Virus record (IMG/VR): IMGVR_UViG_3300032288_001980
Coordinates: 62,001-126,000 of that record
DNA: 64,000 nt
Strand: one strand, 5' to 3'
Origin: a virus
The notes under the pieces are model-generated. The model ran no database searches. It had not been told where the DNA came from and saw only the letters and a list, made by a program, of their open reading frames with translations. Position 1 is the first letter of the stretch, and each line of letters begins with the position of its first letter. The position numbers and the translations under genes were made by a program. Shown piece after piece: positions 17,510-25,529 of this stretch.

Positions 17510-18411
17510 ATAGAGTATTAGCCACAGAAGGCAACGGTATTTTTTATGAAACTGAATATGCTTTGCCCGATTGCGACGAAGATGGTATTCAAGTACGTGC
17601 TGTTATGACTGGTGTTTGTCGCAGTGATATTGATATGATGCAGGGCAACTTTGGTCCGTTGCCATTAGGTATGCAAGGTCACGAGGGACTAGCACAAGTA
17701 GAGAAAGTAGGAAAGTATGTCCAAGACGTCAAACCAGGAGACTACGTCGCAACCAGAGGCGAACCAGCATACGCAGATCGATATACCGTTCGCGCTAGAG
17801 AGTATGTTAAGGTTGCAGAGCCTTTACCAAGAAATATTTTGGAACCAGTGGCTTGCGGCATTAACGTGGTACAGCAACCCATACGCGAAATCGCAGAAAG
17901 ATCAGGACCAGGACGTAGACTATTAATTCTCGGTAGCGGCTTTCTTGCGTGGGTAGCATACAATACAATTAAACTTAACCATTTAGATTTTGAAATAACT
18001 GTAATTGGTTCCAGTAATCAAGAACTTTGGGGTCAAAGACTAACGTCATATTACGGTGGCAAGTTTGATGTTGTCATCGACCTAAGTAATAGAGATGATG
18101 TGTTTACACAAGACATTCTTCACAACGAAGCACTAATTGTATTTGGAGTTGAAAAAACTATTACCACTTCATTTAGCAATTTACTTTGGAAAGCCTGTAC
18201 TATTATGTTTCCTAGTCCCAGGACAGATGGCTTTTATAAATGTATGCAAGATGCCGCATACTGGGTAGAGATGGGTGATATTGTTGTTGACAGCTTCTGG
18301 TCTAAGGAGTATAATAGAGATACAGAGTGGCAACAAGCATTTACAGACGGTGTTACTAGGCCTGCTGGATACTCCAGAGGCTATATTAAATGGAATAATA
18401 ATGGCTCTTGA
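17506..18411 (+). CDS. Medium-chain (zinc-type) alcohol dehydrogenase-like protein
   Basis: 301 residues. The GroES-like part has GVCRSDIDMMQGNFGPLPLGMQGHEGLAQV, with Cys and the GHE motif of zinc alcohol dehydrogenases, followed by a Rossmann segment (LLILGSGFLAWVAYN). It is shorter than the usual 340-380 residues and the four-cysteine structural zinc loop is absent. Start at 17506, overlapping the upstream TGA. It probably works with the preceding oxidoreductase. Confidence 0.75.
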   Translation: MNRVLATEGNGIFYETEYALPDCDEDGIQVRAVMTGVCRSDIDMMQGNFGPLPLGMQGHEGLAQVEKVGKYVQDVKPGDYVATRGEPAYADRYTVRAREYVKVAEPLPRNILEPVACGINVVQQPIREIAERSGPGRRLLILGSGFLAWVAYNTIKLNHLDFEITVIGSSNQELWGQRLTSYYGGKFDVVIDLSNRDDVFTQDILHNEALIVFGVEKTITTSFSNLLWKACTIMFPSPRTDGFYKCMQDAAYWVEMGDIVVDSFWSKEYNRDTEWQQAFTDGVTRPAGYSRGYIKWNNNGS

Positions 18412-18934
18412 TACTGTAGAACGACAAGCGGTAACTTATTTTTTCGGTACTGAAGTAGAAAATACTGCTATGAAAGGTGAACCAACTTTGTTTGTAGTTG
18501 GAATTCAACCTGTTGATGTTATTGCTAAACATATCAACAAATACAATTTAAATGCCGGTAGGCCTTGCAGGCATGTTTATCTTGGAACTAGTCAGAGTTT
18601 TCATCCAGGGTCTGTTGACGAATGGCATGACTGGAATAAAATGATTTCCGAATTGTTGGATGCTGGCTACTGGGTTACATTGGACTTTGGTGTAGAGTAC
18701 GCAGAGGAACTACACGAAGATGGCTGGTGCGAAAACAATCGCTTTATTCCAATGATCAGTGTTAAACTTCCATACATTAAGTTATACAATTACAATGCTA
18801 CTCTAAAAATTGATGATGTTACTTGGGGACACAGTAATCCTGGAGTATGGTGTCACAGTTTACACGATTTAATGAACCGTTCAGTCTATACAGACTGGAA
18901 AGACTATGTAGGCGATACGCCTGTTGGAGAATAA
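18401..18934 (+). CDS. Conserved-looking protein of unknown function, 177 aa
   Basis: Not recognised as a named family. It has a mixed alpha/beta pattern, with HVYLGTSQSF near 65, GYWVTLDFGVEY near 90 and FIPMISVKLPYIKLYNYNATLKIDD near 115-140. It sits between the alcohol dehydrogenase and the QueD-like gene, so a link to deazaguanine synthesis is possible by context only. Start at 18401 overlaps the upstream gene by 11 bp; the longer frame from 18275 would overlap far more and lacks support. Confidence 0.65.
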   Translation: MALDTVERQAVTYFFGTEVENTAMKGEPTLFVVGIQPVDVIAKHINKYNLNAGRPCRHVYLGTSQSFHPGSVDEWHDWNKMISELLDAGYWVTLDFGVEYAEELHEDGWCENNRFIPMISVKLPYIKLYNYNATLKIDDVTWGHSNPGVWCHSLHDLMNRSVYTDWKDYVGDTPVGE

Positions 18935-18935
18935 T

Positions 18936-19304
18936 ATGCAACAAAGATGGATTTATGTAAAATTCCAAAAAGAAGGTATTCACAAATACCCAGCGGCTTT
19001 AACCGACCCTAACCTAGCTACAGGAGATCAATATGATGTTTCGTTTCTTGGTTATCCTCATCGCCACATTTTCCATTTCAGGGTGTGGATTACTGTTGTA
19101 CACGATGATAGGGACATCGAGTTCATCCAATTCAAGCGATGGCTCGAAAACCTCTACAACACAGGAACAATCCAACTCGACTACAAGAGTTGCGAAATGA
19201 TGGCCGATGACCTTTACCAACAAATTTCAACAAAGTATCCAGGACGCAGTGTCCGGATCGATATCTCAGAGGATGATGAAAATGGCGCATACATTGAATA
19301 CTAA
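18936..19304 (+). CDS. QueD-like (6-carboxytetrahydropterin synthase fold) protein
   Basis: 122 residues. PHRHIFHFRVWITVVHDDR-(D)IEF-IQFKRWL matches the HGHNY...DF..LK core of the QueD/6-pyruvoyl-tetrahydropterin synthase fold, and SCEMMADDLYQQI followed by VRIDISEDDENGAYIEY matches the PT-EN-LA helix and terminal strand. The catalytic Cys before HGH is not conserved (FLGYPHRH). It may be a diverged QueD acting with FolE and QueE, or a non-catalytic paralogue. Start 18936 follows GGAGAATA. Confidence 0.5.
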   Translation: MQQRWIYVKFQKEGIHKYPAALTDPNLATGDQYDVSFLGYPHRHIFHFRVWITVVHDDRDIEFIQFKRWLENLYNTGTIQLDYKSCEMMADDLYQQISTKYPGRSVRIDISEDDENGAYIEY

Positions 19305-19599
19305 GCCTATGATTAAACCCATGATGAGCATGGATAATATTAAGTATGATTTACTTAAAATTGCAGAGCCATATGATGGCGTAATGTACGAAGGTAGTGG
19401 TTACCTTGTAGCAGATTTGTTTCATGCTTATTTGCGTGACCTGCAACGTGATCGTTTGATCTATGGCTATGACTTGCCAGAAGAACAATACAAAGAAAAC
19501 TCTGTTACGTTTGATGCTATTATCCAGCTGACAGAAGACCGTAGTCCCAAGAAGCTGAAAATTCACGTAGGCGTGTATAAGAGTGCTTGGAAAAACTAA
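19282..19599 (+). CDS. Hypothetical protein, 105 aa
   Basis: Unrecognised small soluble protein with helical YLVADLFHAYLRDLQRDRLIYGYDLPEEQ. The start is uncertain: ATG 19282 has AGAGGA at proper spacing inside the end of the QueD-like gene; 19309 and 19330 are alternatives. The stop overlaps the next start (TAATG). Confidence 0.6.
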   Translation: MAHTLNTKPMIKPMMSMDNIKYDLLKIAEPYDGVMYEGSGYLVADLFHAYLRDLQRDRLIYGYDLPEEQYKENSVTFDAIIQLTEDRSPKKLKIHVGVYKSAWKN

Positions 19600-20678
19600 T
19601 GGCTAATGTATTTTTAGTTGATCTTGAACCTGTAGAAACAAGGTACACGGGTCAGTGGAAATCTCATGTACCTGAACTACTAAGAAAGGCTGGCCACAAT
19701 GTTCAAATTTTATCTGGTCCTACGGATATTCCTAGTGCAACCACTCCTGGTGCTTTTCTTAACTTTGGCGGCACTAACATCTATAAGTCTTTACAAGTTG
19801 AAGGAATGGGTCGTTTATTCTGCTCCGGAGCAATTAAGCCTGGCGATCATTTTTTGTTTACTGATGCTTGGCATCCTGGCATCATAAACTTAAAATACAT
19901 GAGTGAACTGTTACAGATACCTGTAACTATTCACGCATTGTGGCATGCTGGTAGTTATGATCCACAGGACTTTTTAGGTCGCCTTATTGGCGATGCTAAA
20001 TGGGTAAGGCATGCAGAGATTAGCTTCTTTAGTGCCATTGATCACAACTACTTTGCTACACAATTTCACATTCAAATGTTTGCCGATGTTTTTGCTGATG
20101 GCGCCGACTGGTGGATCAAAGAACAGCTAATGACTGGTAAAATTGTACGCAGTGGCTGGCCTATGGAGTACTTAGACGAAACCCTGTCTACGTTTAAAGA
20201 TATTATCAAAGAAGATATTATTTTATTCCCTCATCGTATTGCTCCAGAAAAACAATTAAACATTTTTAAAGACTTGGCCGACGCTATGCCTGAGTACCAA
20301 TGGATAGTTGCACAAGAACATCAATTAACTAAACAACAGTATCACGAACTGTTAGGTCGTAGTAGAATTGTGTTTAGTGCTAACTTACAAGAAACTCTGG
20401 GCATTAGTTGTTACGAAGCATTGTGTGTTAATGCTTTCCCAATGGTACCAAATAGACTTAGCTATACAGAAATGTATCCCAATGTGTTTAAGTATGATTC
20501 CCGTTGGACTGAAAGTTTTGACAGTTACTTAAACTACAAAGACAGGATGATTGAATATATTAGAAAGACCATGAACGAAATGAAAGGTCAAGGGCATTTA
20601 GAATCTATTGTGCAGTCTAAGAATATTATTAAAAATAATTTCTTTACAGCATCTGCTATCTTAGGAAATATAAAATGA
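19599..20678 (+). CDS. GT-B glycosyltransferase (GT4-like)
   Basis: 359 residues. The C-terminal half has LFPHRIAPEKQLNIFKDL, YQWIVAQEH and ETLGISCYEALCVNAFPMVP, the E-x7-E signature of retaining GT4 glycosyltransferases that use a nucleotide sugar. The N-terminal half opens VFLVDLEP and resembles an acceptor domain. Acceptor unknown. Its position between deazaguanine genes raises the possibility of DNA or base glycosylation, as in other T4-like phages, but a glycan or protein acceptor is equally possible. Confidence 0.75.
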   Translation: MANVFLVDLEPVETRYTGQWKSHVPELLRKAGHNVQILSGPTDIPSATTPGAFLNFGGTNIYKSLQVEGMGRLFCSGAIKPGDHFLFTDAWHPGIINLKYMSELLQIPVTIHALWHAGSYDPQDFLGRLIGDAKWVRHAEISFFSAIDHNYFATQFHIQMFADVFADGADWWIKEQLMTGKIVRSGWPMEYLDETLSTFKDIIKEDIILFPHRIAPEKQLNIFKDLADAMPEYQWIVAQEHQLTKQQYHELLGRSRIVFSANLQETLGISCYEALCVNAFPMVPNRLSYTEMYPNVFKYDSRWTESFDSYLNYKDRMIEYIRKTMNEMKGQGHLESIVQSKNIIKNNFFTASAILGNIK

Positions 20679-20917
20679 TTGATAAGGAAATAACTTTGTT
20701 AACTTTAGAACTTAAATCTTATGTTGATCACATAAATTCCGTTATGGAAAAATTACATAAGAAAAATTGTGAAGTCAGAATCAGTTATAAAGATGCCAGT
20801 GGTGAAAAGGCGCCCAGTATAGAACTGTGGCGTGTTATTGAGCACAATGATTATCTTAAAAGTTCTGCTCCTGCAGATTCACCCAAAGACTTTATAACAG
20901 AACTATCAAAATTCTAA
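20675..20917 (+). CDS. Hypothetical protein, 80 aa
   Basis: Unrecognised, charged, mostly helical N-terminal half (LKSYVDHINSVMEKLHKKN). Overlaps the glycosyltransferase stop by 4 bp and ends 4 bp before the cytidylyltransferase, so it belongs to the same transcription unit. Confidence 0.6.
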   Translation: MIDKEITLLTLELKSYVDHINSVMEKLHKKNCEVRISYKDASGEKAPSIELWRVIEHNDYLKSSAPADSPKDFITELSKF

Positions 20918-20921
20918 CAAG

Positions 20922-21392
20922 ATGATATTCAGTAAAGCAAGAGAACTAAAAGAGCAGGGCTATAAGATTGGCATTACTTTTAGCCAATTTGATATGTTAC
21001 ATGCTGGCCATATTGCTATGTTGGCCGAAGCCAAAACTCACTGCGATTATCTAATTGCCGGACTGCAAAATAATGCACAATGGGATCGCCCTGAAAAGAA
21101 CGAACCAATTCAAAGTATTGTAGAACGGCAAATCCAATTGGCTGCTGTGCGCTATGTGGATGAAATTGTTGTGTATAATACCGAACAAGATTTAGTAGAC
21201 CTATTGCTTATTTTACCTTTAGATGTTAGAATACTTGGTGTAGAATATGCACACAGAGATTTTACTGGTAAAGACGAATGTCATGCCCGTGGAATTGAAT
21301 TGATCTTTAATGGTAGAGATCACAGCTTCAGTAGTAGCAGTTTGCGTAGGCGTGTAGCAGAAGCTGAAAATTTTAGAAATACTGTTAAATAA
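20922..21392 (+). CDS. Cytidylyltransferase-like nucleotidyltransferase
   Basis: 156 residues of the HxGH nucleotidyltransferase fold: GITFSQFDMLHAGHIAMLAEAK contains the HAGH nucleotide-binding motif, and FSSSSLRRRV sits where the family has its second phosphate-binding ISST motif. Relatives activate glycerol-3-phosphate, heptose phosphate or similar with CTP or ATP. With the neighbouring glycosyltransferase and dehydrogenases it could make an activated donor. Specificity cannot be read. Confidence 0.8.
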   Translation: MIFSKARELKEQGYKIGITFSQFDMLHAGHIAMLAEAKTHCDYLIAGLQNNAQWDRPEKNEPIQSIVERQIQLAAVRYVDEIVVYNTEQDLVDLLLILPLDVRILGVEYAHRDFTGKDECHARGIELIFNGRDHSFSSSSLRRRVAEAENFRNTVK

Positions 21393-21394
21393 GA

Positions 21395-21414
21395 TTGCTA
21401 CACAAAGGTAGCAA
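21395..21414 (+). promoter_or_regulatory. 7-bp stem-loop in the folE leader
   Basis: TTGCTAC and GTAGCAA flank a six-base ACAAAG loop, just after the cytidylyltransferase stop and 37 bp before folE. There is no U-tract, so it is not a standard terminator; it may protect or modulate the folE mRNA. The ribosome site GGAAGGA lies downstream of it. Confidence 0.4.
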
Positions 21415-21451
21415 ATTTCAAATTTAACATCCGCGTAAGGAAGGATACACT

Positions 21452-22132
21452 ATGTCATATAACAAGACGAAAACCGACCCAGATTTGGGTAAACAAGTAC
21501 ACGAACATTTAGTTAAAATGGGCGTTGAGACTCCTACATTTCATACATCACTAGACCGCAAAGATAAAATTGCAGAGATTGAAAAGCATTTCAGTCATAT
21601 TATGCAAGTTCTTGGTTTAGATTTAGAAGATGATAGCCTTATGGAAACACCCAAGCGTGTTGCCAAGATGTATGTCAACGAAATCTTCTGGGGTCTAGAC
21701 TATGATGCTTTCCCAAAATGCACTACAGTAGACAACAAGATGAAGTATGACGAGATGGTCATTGAACGCAATGTCAATGTTCAAAGCAACTGCGAACATC
21801 ACTTTGTTGTGATTGATGGTGTGGCCACTGTTGCTTATATTCCCAAGCAGAAGGTTCTAGGCCTAAGTAAGATTAATCGTATTGTAGAATACTTTAGCAA
21901 GCGTCCTCAAATTCAAGAACGTCTAACAGAGCAGATTTATCATGCACTAAGCTACATTCTAGAAACAGATAACGTAGCAGTGGTTATTGATGCACAGCAT
22001 TATTGTGTGAAGTCGCGTGGCGTTGAAGATACTGGCAGTTCAACTGTTACCAGCAAGCTAGGCGGCTGTTTTAAAAATGAACCTGCTGTTCGAGCAGAGT
22101 TTATGAACATTGTTAATAACTGTGTGAGATAA
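21452..22132 (+). CDS. folE: GTP cyclohydrolase I (FolE)
   Basis: 226 residues; converts GTP to dihydroneopterin triphosphate, the first step toward folate and toward 7-deazaguanines. Zinc ligands are visible as C114 and H117 in NCEHHF and C185 in HYCVKSRG, with the LGLSKINRIVEYFSKRPQIQERLT and RGVEDTGSSTVTS segments of the active site. Complete by length. It is the entry enzyme of the preQ0 route with the QueD-like and QueE proteins. Confidence 0.95.
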   Translation: MSYNKTKTDPDLGKQVHEHLVKMGVETPTFHTSLDRKDKIAEIEKHFSHIMQVLGLDLEDDSLMETPKRVAKMYVNEIFWGLDYDAFPKCTTVDNKMKYDEMVIERNVNVQSNCEHHFVVIDGVATVAYIPKQKVLGLSKINRIVEYFSKRPQIQERLTEQIYHALSYILETDNVAVVIDAQHYCVKSRGVEDTGSSTVTSKLGGCFKNEPAVRAEFMNIVNNCVR

Positions 22133-22134
22133 AA

Positions 22135-22644
22135 ATGGCTGACCCGATAGATGACTTAGCAGACATCTCATTTGAGTGGTCTAGCGATGATGCTACGATG
22201 ACAACTATTGACTTGTCAGGACTTACAGCCAGTGGCACTTGTCCTACTACTATGGCATCCACATATCCTTCTGGCAATGTAACCATTGCGTCTAGTAGTA
22301 CTACCAGTACCACCCTTGGTCCAATATACAGTATCGGTAGTGTCGGTAATTTAGGTATTGGTGCCCAGGGATCTACAATTAACAGTGGCTATACAATTAG
22401 TACTAGCCAAGGATGGAATGGCACGTTTGCTGGGGATCAACCTAAATTATCCATAGATGCCAAAGAAGAGGGAGTGTTTTTTAAAACAGAAAAACATAAC
22501 GTTAATTGGGATGAACTAATTGACGATATTAACTCTATTAAACGTGCGTTTTTGGCTATGAACGCTAATGACGAACTAATGGAAAAGTATCCAGAAATTC
22601 GTGACATGTTGTCCGAGTGGCTAATAAGAGGACTAAGCAAATGA
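22135..22644 (+). CDS. Hypothetical protein, Ser/Thr-rich N-terminal half, 169 aa
   Basis: Residues 20-105 are low-complexity Ser/Thr/Gly (ASSSTTSTTLGP), followed by an ordinary charged helical region (NWDELIDDINSIKRAFLAM). The layout is that of a small structural or scaffold-like phage protein, but I cannot assign it. It overlaps the next gene by 4 bp. Confidence 0.6.
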   Translation: MADPIDDLADISFEWSSDDATMTTIDLSGLTASGTCPTTMASTYPSGNVTIASSSTTSTTLGPIYSIGSVGNLGIGAQGSTINSGYTISTSQGWNGTFAGDQPKLSIDAKEEGVFFKTEKHNVNWDELIDDINSIKRAFLAMNANDELMEKYPEIRDMLSEWLIRGLSK

Positions 22645-23228
22645 AAAAGATTTATATAGACGACAAACAATTAAAAAGTTACGTAGCTAATCTGGCTAGG
22701 CAAATTACTATCTCTAGATGGAGGCCTGATTATATAGTGGGTCTAACCAGGGGTGGACTAGTGCCTGCAACAATGCTAAGTCATTGGTTACAAGTACCTA
22801 TGCATACTCTTAATGTTAGTTTAAGAGACGATTCGGGTATGGGCCCTGAAAGTAATCTTTGGATGGCCGAAGATGCCTTTGGCTATCCTAAGCCCGAGCG
22901 TTTTGTAGAAGATGAAAACGATATAGGTGCTGTGCTAGATGCGGCGGGCTCTCTGCTAGAAGAAGGCGACACATCAAAAAAGATACTTATTGTCGATGAT
23001 ATCAACGACAGCGGTGCAACATTTAATTGGATTAAAGAAGATTGGCAAAGCGGTTGCTTGCCAAATGATCCTGATTGGAATTATGTTTGGCATCACAATG
23101 TACGTTTTGCTGTTGTAGTCAACAATGACTCTAGCGAATTTAAAAATGTCGACTACTCTGCACTTAACATAAACAAAGCAGAAGAAGATTCGTGGGTGGT
23201 ATTTCCATGGGAGAACTGGTGGGAATGA
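22641..23228 (+). CDS. Phosphoribosyltransferase-family protein
   Basis: 195 residues. VGLTRGGLVPATMLSHWL and ILIVDDINDSGATF are the type I phosphoribosyltransferase motifs, the second being the PRPP-binding loop. Related enzymes salvage purines (xanthine/hypoxanthine). Start at 22641 (ATGA overlap) was preferred to an upstream alternative start. It may salvage bases for, or remove bases from, the modified nucleotide pool. Confidence 0.85.
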   Translation: MKKIYIDDKQLKSYVANLARQITISRWRPDYIVGLTRGGLVPATMLSHWLQVPMHTLNVSLRDDSGMGPESNLWMAEDAFGYPKPERFVEDENDIGAVLDAAGSLLEEGDTSKKILIVDDINDSGATFNWIKEDWQSGCLPNDPDWNYVWHHNVRFAVVVNNDSSEFKNVDYSALNINKAEEDSWVVFPWENWWE

Positions 23229-23413
23229 ACAATAATGTGTTACCAGGATCTAAGTGGTTTAGTTCCGATTGTCAAATATTTAAGGTAGAAATGGTCTACG
23301 AAAACAGTGCCGGAACATGGGTTACATATATTAATACAAAAACAGATCAAGTATACGACTGTTTAATTGAAGCATTTTTAAATAGATTTACAGAAAAGGC
23401 CAATGAAGGATGA
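23225..23413 (+). CDS. Hypothetical protein, 62 aa
   Basis: Small unrecognised protein with a beta-rich middle (IFKVEMVYENSAGTWVTYINTKTDQVYDCL). ATGA overlaps at both ends place it in the same coupled unit as the phosphoribosyltransferase and the HIT protein. Confidence 0.6.
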   Translation: MNNNVLPGSKWFSSDCQIFKVEMVYENSAGTWVTYINTKTDQVYDCLIEAFLNRFTEKANEG

Positions 23414-23808
23414 TAATGAAAGATGATAAAATTTTTTCAGGTATTCCTGATAGTAAAGAAGATAGTACTGCCCCGTGGGACGATATGGTTTGGGAAGATT
23501 TTCACGTGGCAGTATACAAGGACAAATATCCTGTAAATCATGGGCACTTGCTGTTTGTGCCTAAATACAATACTGTTAGTATCCTAATGGATGCTTTTGA
23601 AGATGCTGTTAATCACGGTAAGAAAATGGTCAAAGACGGACAATGGGACGGTTTCAATATTGGTATGAATTATGGTTCTGCGTCTGGACAAACAGTTAAT
23701 TGGCCACATGTACATTTAATCCCTCGCTTTCATGGAGATTGTGAGGATCCAACCGGCGGCGTTAGGGGTGTTATTCCTGGCAAAGCCAATTATAAAAAGG
23801 CACCATAA
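23410..23808 (+). CDS. HIT-family nucleotide hydrolase
   Basis: 132 residues. FVPKYNTVSILMDAF and GQTVNWPHVHLIPRFHGD are HIT-family features; HIT proteins hydrolyse or transfer nucleoside monophosphates. The triad reads W-x-H-x-H, with Trp at the first of the three usual His positions and the central, catalytic His kept. Start ATG 23410 or 23416. A role in nucleotide clean-up fits the neighbours. Confidence 0.85.
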   Translation: MIMKDDKIFSGIPDSKEDSTAPWDDMVWEDFHVAVYKDKYPVNHGHLLFVPKYNTVSILMDAFEDAVNHGKKMVKDGQWDGFNIGMNYGSASGQTVNWPHVHLIPRFHGDCEDPTGGVRGVIPGKANYKKAP

Positions 23809-24038
23809 TGAGCGAAACATTCAATCTCAATACAAGGACTACAGTTGTTACTGACACACCTTCGTTTAAAATGACTATCAAAGTCAATGACATCAAAAGT
23901 CCTCCTAACCTAAAAGCCATTTATTTTATTAGAGAAGAATTTGACCTTAAAGGCGAACAAATTAATTCTAGTACATATGAATTCTTTCTTACACCAGATG
24001 AATTAAAATCTGTTGCTACAGCATTGGCTACAGTTTGA
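23808..24038 (+). CDS. Hypothetical protein, 76 aa
   Basis: Unrecognised small beta-rich protein. Starts in a TAATG overlap with the HIT gene; its TGA stop is part of the -35 box of the next promoter. Confidence 0.6.
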   Translation: MSETFNLNTRTTVVTDTPSFKMTIKVNDIKSPPNLKAIYFIREEFDLKGEQINSSTYEFFLTPDELKSVATALATV

Positions 24039-24063
24039 CTATTGCTAATTTATATTGTATAAT
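24035..24063 (+). promoter_or_regulatory. Promoter giving a probable leaderless mRNA
   Basis: TTGACT (24035-24040), 17-bp spacer ending in TTATATTG, TATAAT (24058-24063). Only five bases lie between the -10 and the ATG at 24069, so transcription should start at or within one base of the start codon. Confidence 0.65.
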
Positions 24064-24068
24064 GCAGT

Positions 24069-24452
24069 ATGGAAATCAATGATACTGTCGATCTCGCCGC
24101 CGATATTAAAAATTGTGCATGGATAGTGGAAAAAGTTCGCACTAACAAAACCTATGCACAAAATCTTTATGCGGCCTTGTGTAATATAATTTGGTTTAAG
24201 ACCAATGACTTTTGGCCGGCACTAACTGGTAACAATGAATGGAGTTGCAGTTGGCGATGGGCAGGAGGTTTTGTTGCTGAATTGGAGGATCAAGGCGGTG
24301 ATTACATGGATTGGTATTGCAGTGGTATCCGTGGTGACAAAGATGAAAATAAAGAGTTATACGTTGGTGAAGGTTATGTAACCAACGAAGTAGCAGATGA
24401 TTTAGCTAAAATTGGATGGAAATGGAAAGAATATGAAGATCAAGGTATCTGA
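24069..24452 (+). CDS. Hypothetical protein, 127 aa, probably leaderless
   Basis: Trp-rich soluble protein (NEWSCSWRWAGGFVAELEDQ; IGWKWKEYEDQ) of unknown function, of a kind I recall from marine T4-like phages. No ribosome site precedes the ATG and no later in-frame start is usable. It overlaps queE by 20 bp. Confidence 0.65.
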   Translation: MEINDTVDLAADIKNCAWIVEKVRTNKTYAQNLYAALCNIIWFKTNDFWPALTGNNEWSCSWRWAGGFVAELEDQGGDYMDWYCSGIRGDKDENKELYVGEGYVTNEVADDLAKIGWKWKEYEDQGI

Positions 24453-25305
24453 GAAATTTTACAGTTTACAAGGCGAAGGAAGGTTTGTAGGAGTACCCAG
24501 TGTATTTTTACGAACCTTTGGTTGTAATTTTACCTGTGCAGGCTTTGGCTGTAAGCCTGGAGAAAAAAGTACAGGTGCAGACGAAATAGCACAAGTTGTT
24601 CATATGTACAACAAGTTCGAAGATTTGCCATTGGTAGAAACAGGCTGTGACAGTTATGCTAGTTGGCATCCGGACTTTAAGCACTTGAGCCCTAATTATG
24701 AAACTAGTGAGCTAGTTGATGCAATGCTGGCACTGACACCAAACGGTAAATGGGTGCAGGACAATGGCAATGATGTGCATCTTGTTATTACAGGCGGAGA
24801 GCCTTTGCTGGGTTGGCAACGTGCTTACGAAGAACTAATCAGTAATCCTCGTATGCGTGACTTACGCAATATTACATTTGAAACTAATGGTACTCAAAAA
24901 TTACAAAAAGGATTTAAAGACTTTTTGCAAGCATGGCAACAACCAGCACTAGGACAATCACAGACACAGTTTGTGACTTTTAGTGTTAGTGCCAAACTAA
25001 GTGCCAGCGGCGAGACATGGGAAGATGCTATTAGGCCTGAAGTAGTATGCGAATACGCCAGCATTGGTCATACTTATCTTAAGTTTGTTGTTGAAACAGA
25101 TGAGCATATCGAAGAAGCTAAACGTGCTACAAAAGAATTTAGGGATGCAGGATTTACAGGAGTAGTATATCTAATGCCGCAGGGAGGCATTGTTGCTCCG
25201 TATGACGCAAATAAAATTAGAATTGCTAATATCTGTGCGGAACAAGGATGGAACTACAGTCCCCGTTTACACGTTGACTTATGGGGTAACGGATGGGGCA
25301 AATGA
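24433..25305 (+). CDS. queE: QueE-like radical SAM 7-carboxy-7-deazaguanine synthase
   Basis: 290 residues. The N-terminal KVSEKFYSLQGEGRFVGVPS is diagnostic for QueE, which converts carboxytetrahydropterin to carboxydeazaguanine; VITGGEPLL follows. The cluster region reads C31-x3-C35-x4-C40 instead of CX3CX2C, and a further Cys lies in TGCDSYASW (C72), so the third cluster ligand is not certain. It is longer than bacterial QueE (about 220). Start 24433 places the conserved N-terminus correctly; it overlaps the next gene by 4 bp. Confidence 0.88.
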   Translation: MKIKVSEKFYSLQGEGRFVGVPSVFLRTFGCNFTCAGFGCKPGEKSTGADEIAQVVHMYNKFEDLPLVETGCDSYASWHPDFKHLSPNYETSELVDAMLALTPNGKWVQDNGNDVHLVITGGEPLLGWQRAYEELISNPRMRDLRNITFETNGTQKLQKGFKDFLQAWQQPALGQSQTQFVTFSVSAKLSASGETWEDAIRPEVVCEYASIGHTYLKFVVETDEHIEEAKRATKEFRDAGFTGVVYLMPQGGIVAPYDANKIRIANICAEQGWNYSPRLHVDLWGNGWGK

Positions 25306-25529
25306 TTCAAGAAACTCATAAACGTACATTAGCTAGAATGATCAGTTATAGATTAACTGCATGGTCATTTACTATTTTTTATACTTGGTTGTTCACTGGT
25401 AACATTGGAACCGCTACCGGTTTTGCTACACTATTACATATACTGTTAAGTATCGACTATTACTTTCATGAACGTATTTGGTTAAAAATTAAATGGGGTC
25501 TCAAATCCGATGATGTACCAAGACAGTGA
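25302..25529 (+). CDS. DUF2061-like small membrane protein, 75 aa
   Basis: RMISYRLTAWSFTIFYTWLFTGN followed by two hydrophobic segments and YYFHERIWLKIKWG matches the DUF2061 pattern (basic N-terminus, two membrane helices, terminal HErvW motif). Function unknown. Start 25302 in an ATGA overlap with queE. Confidence 0.8.
   Translation: MIQETHKRTLARMISYRLTAWSFTIFYTWLFTGNIGTATGFATLLHILLSIDYYFHERIWLKIKWGLKSDDVPRQ

Noticed and set aside
21393-21451. preQ1-type riboswitch before folE
   Set aside because: Only a simple hairpin is present; the C-rich loop and A-rich tail pairing of preQ1-I aptamers are not seen.
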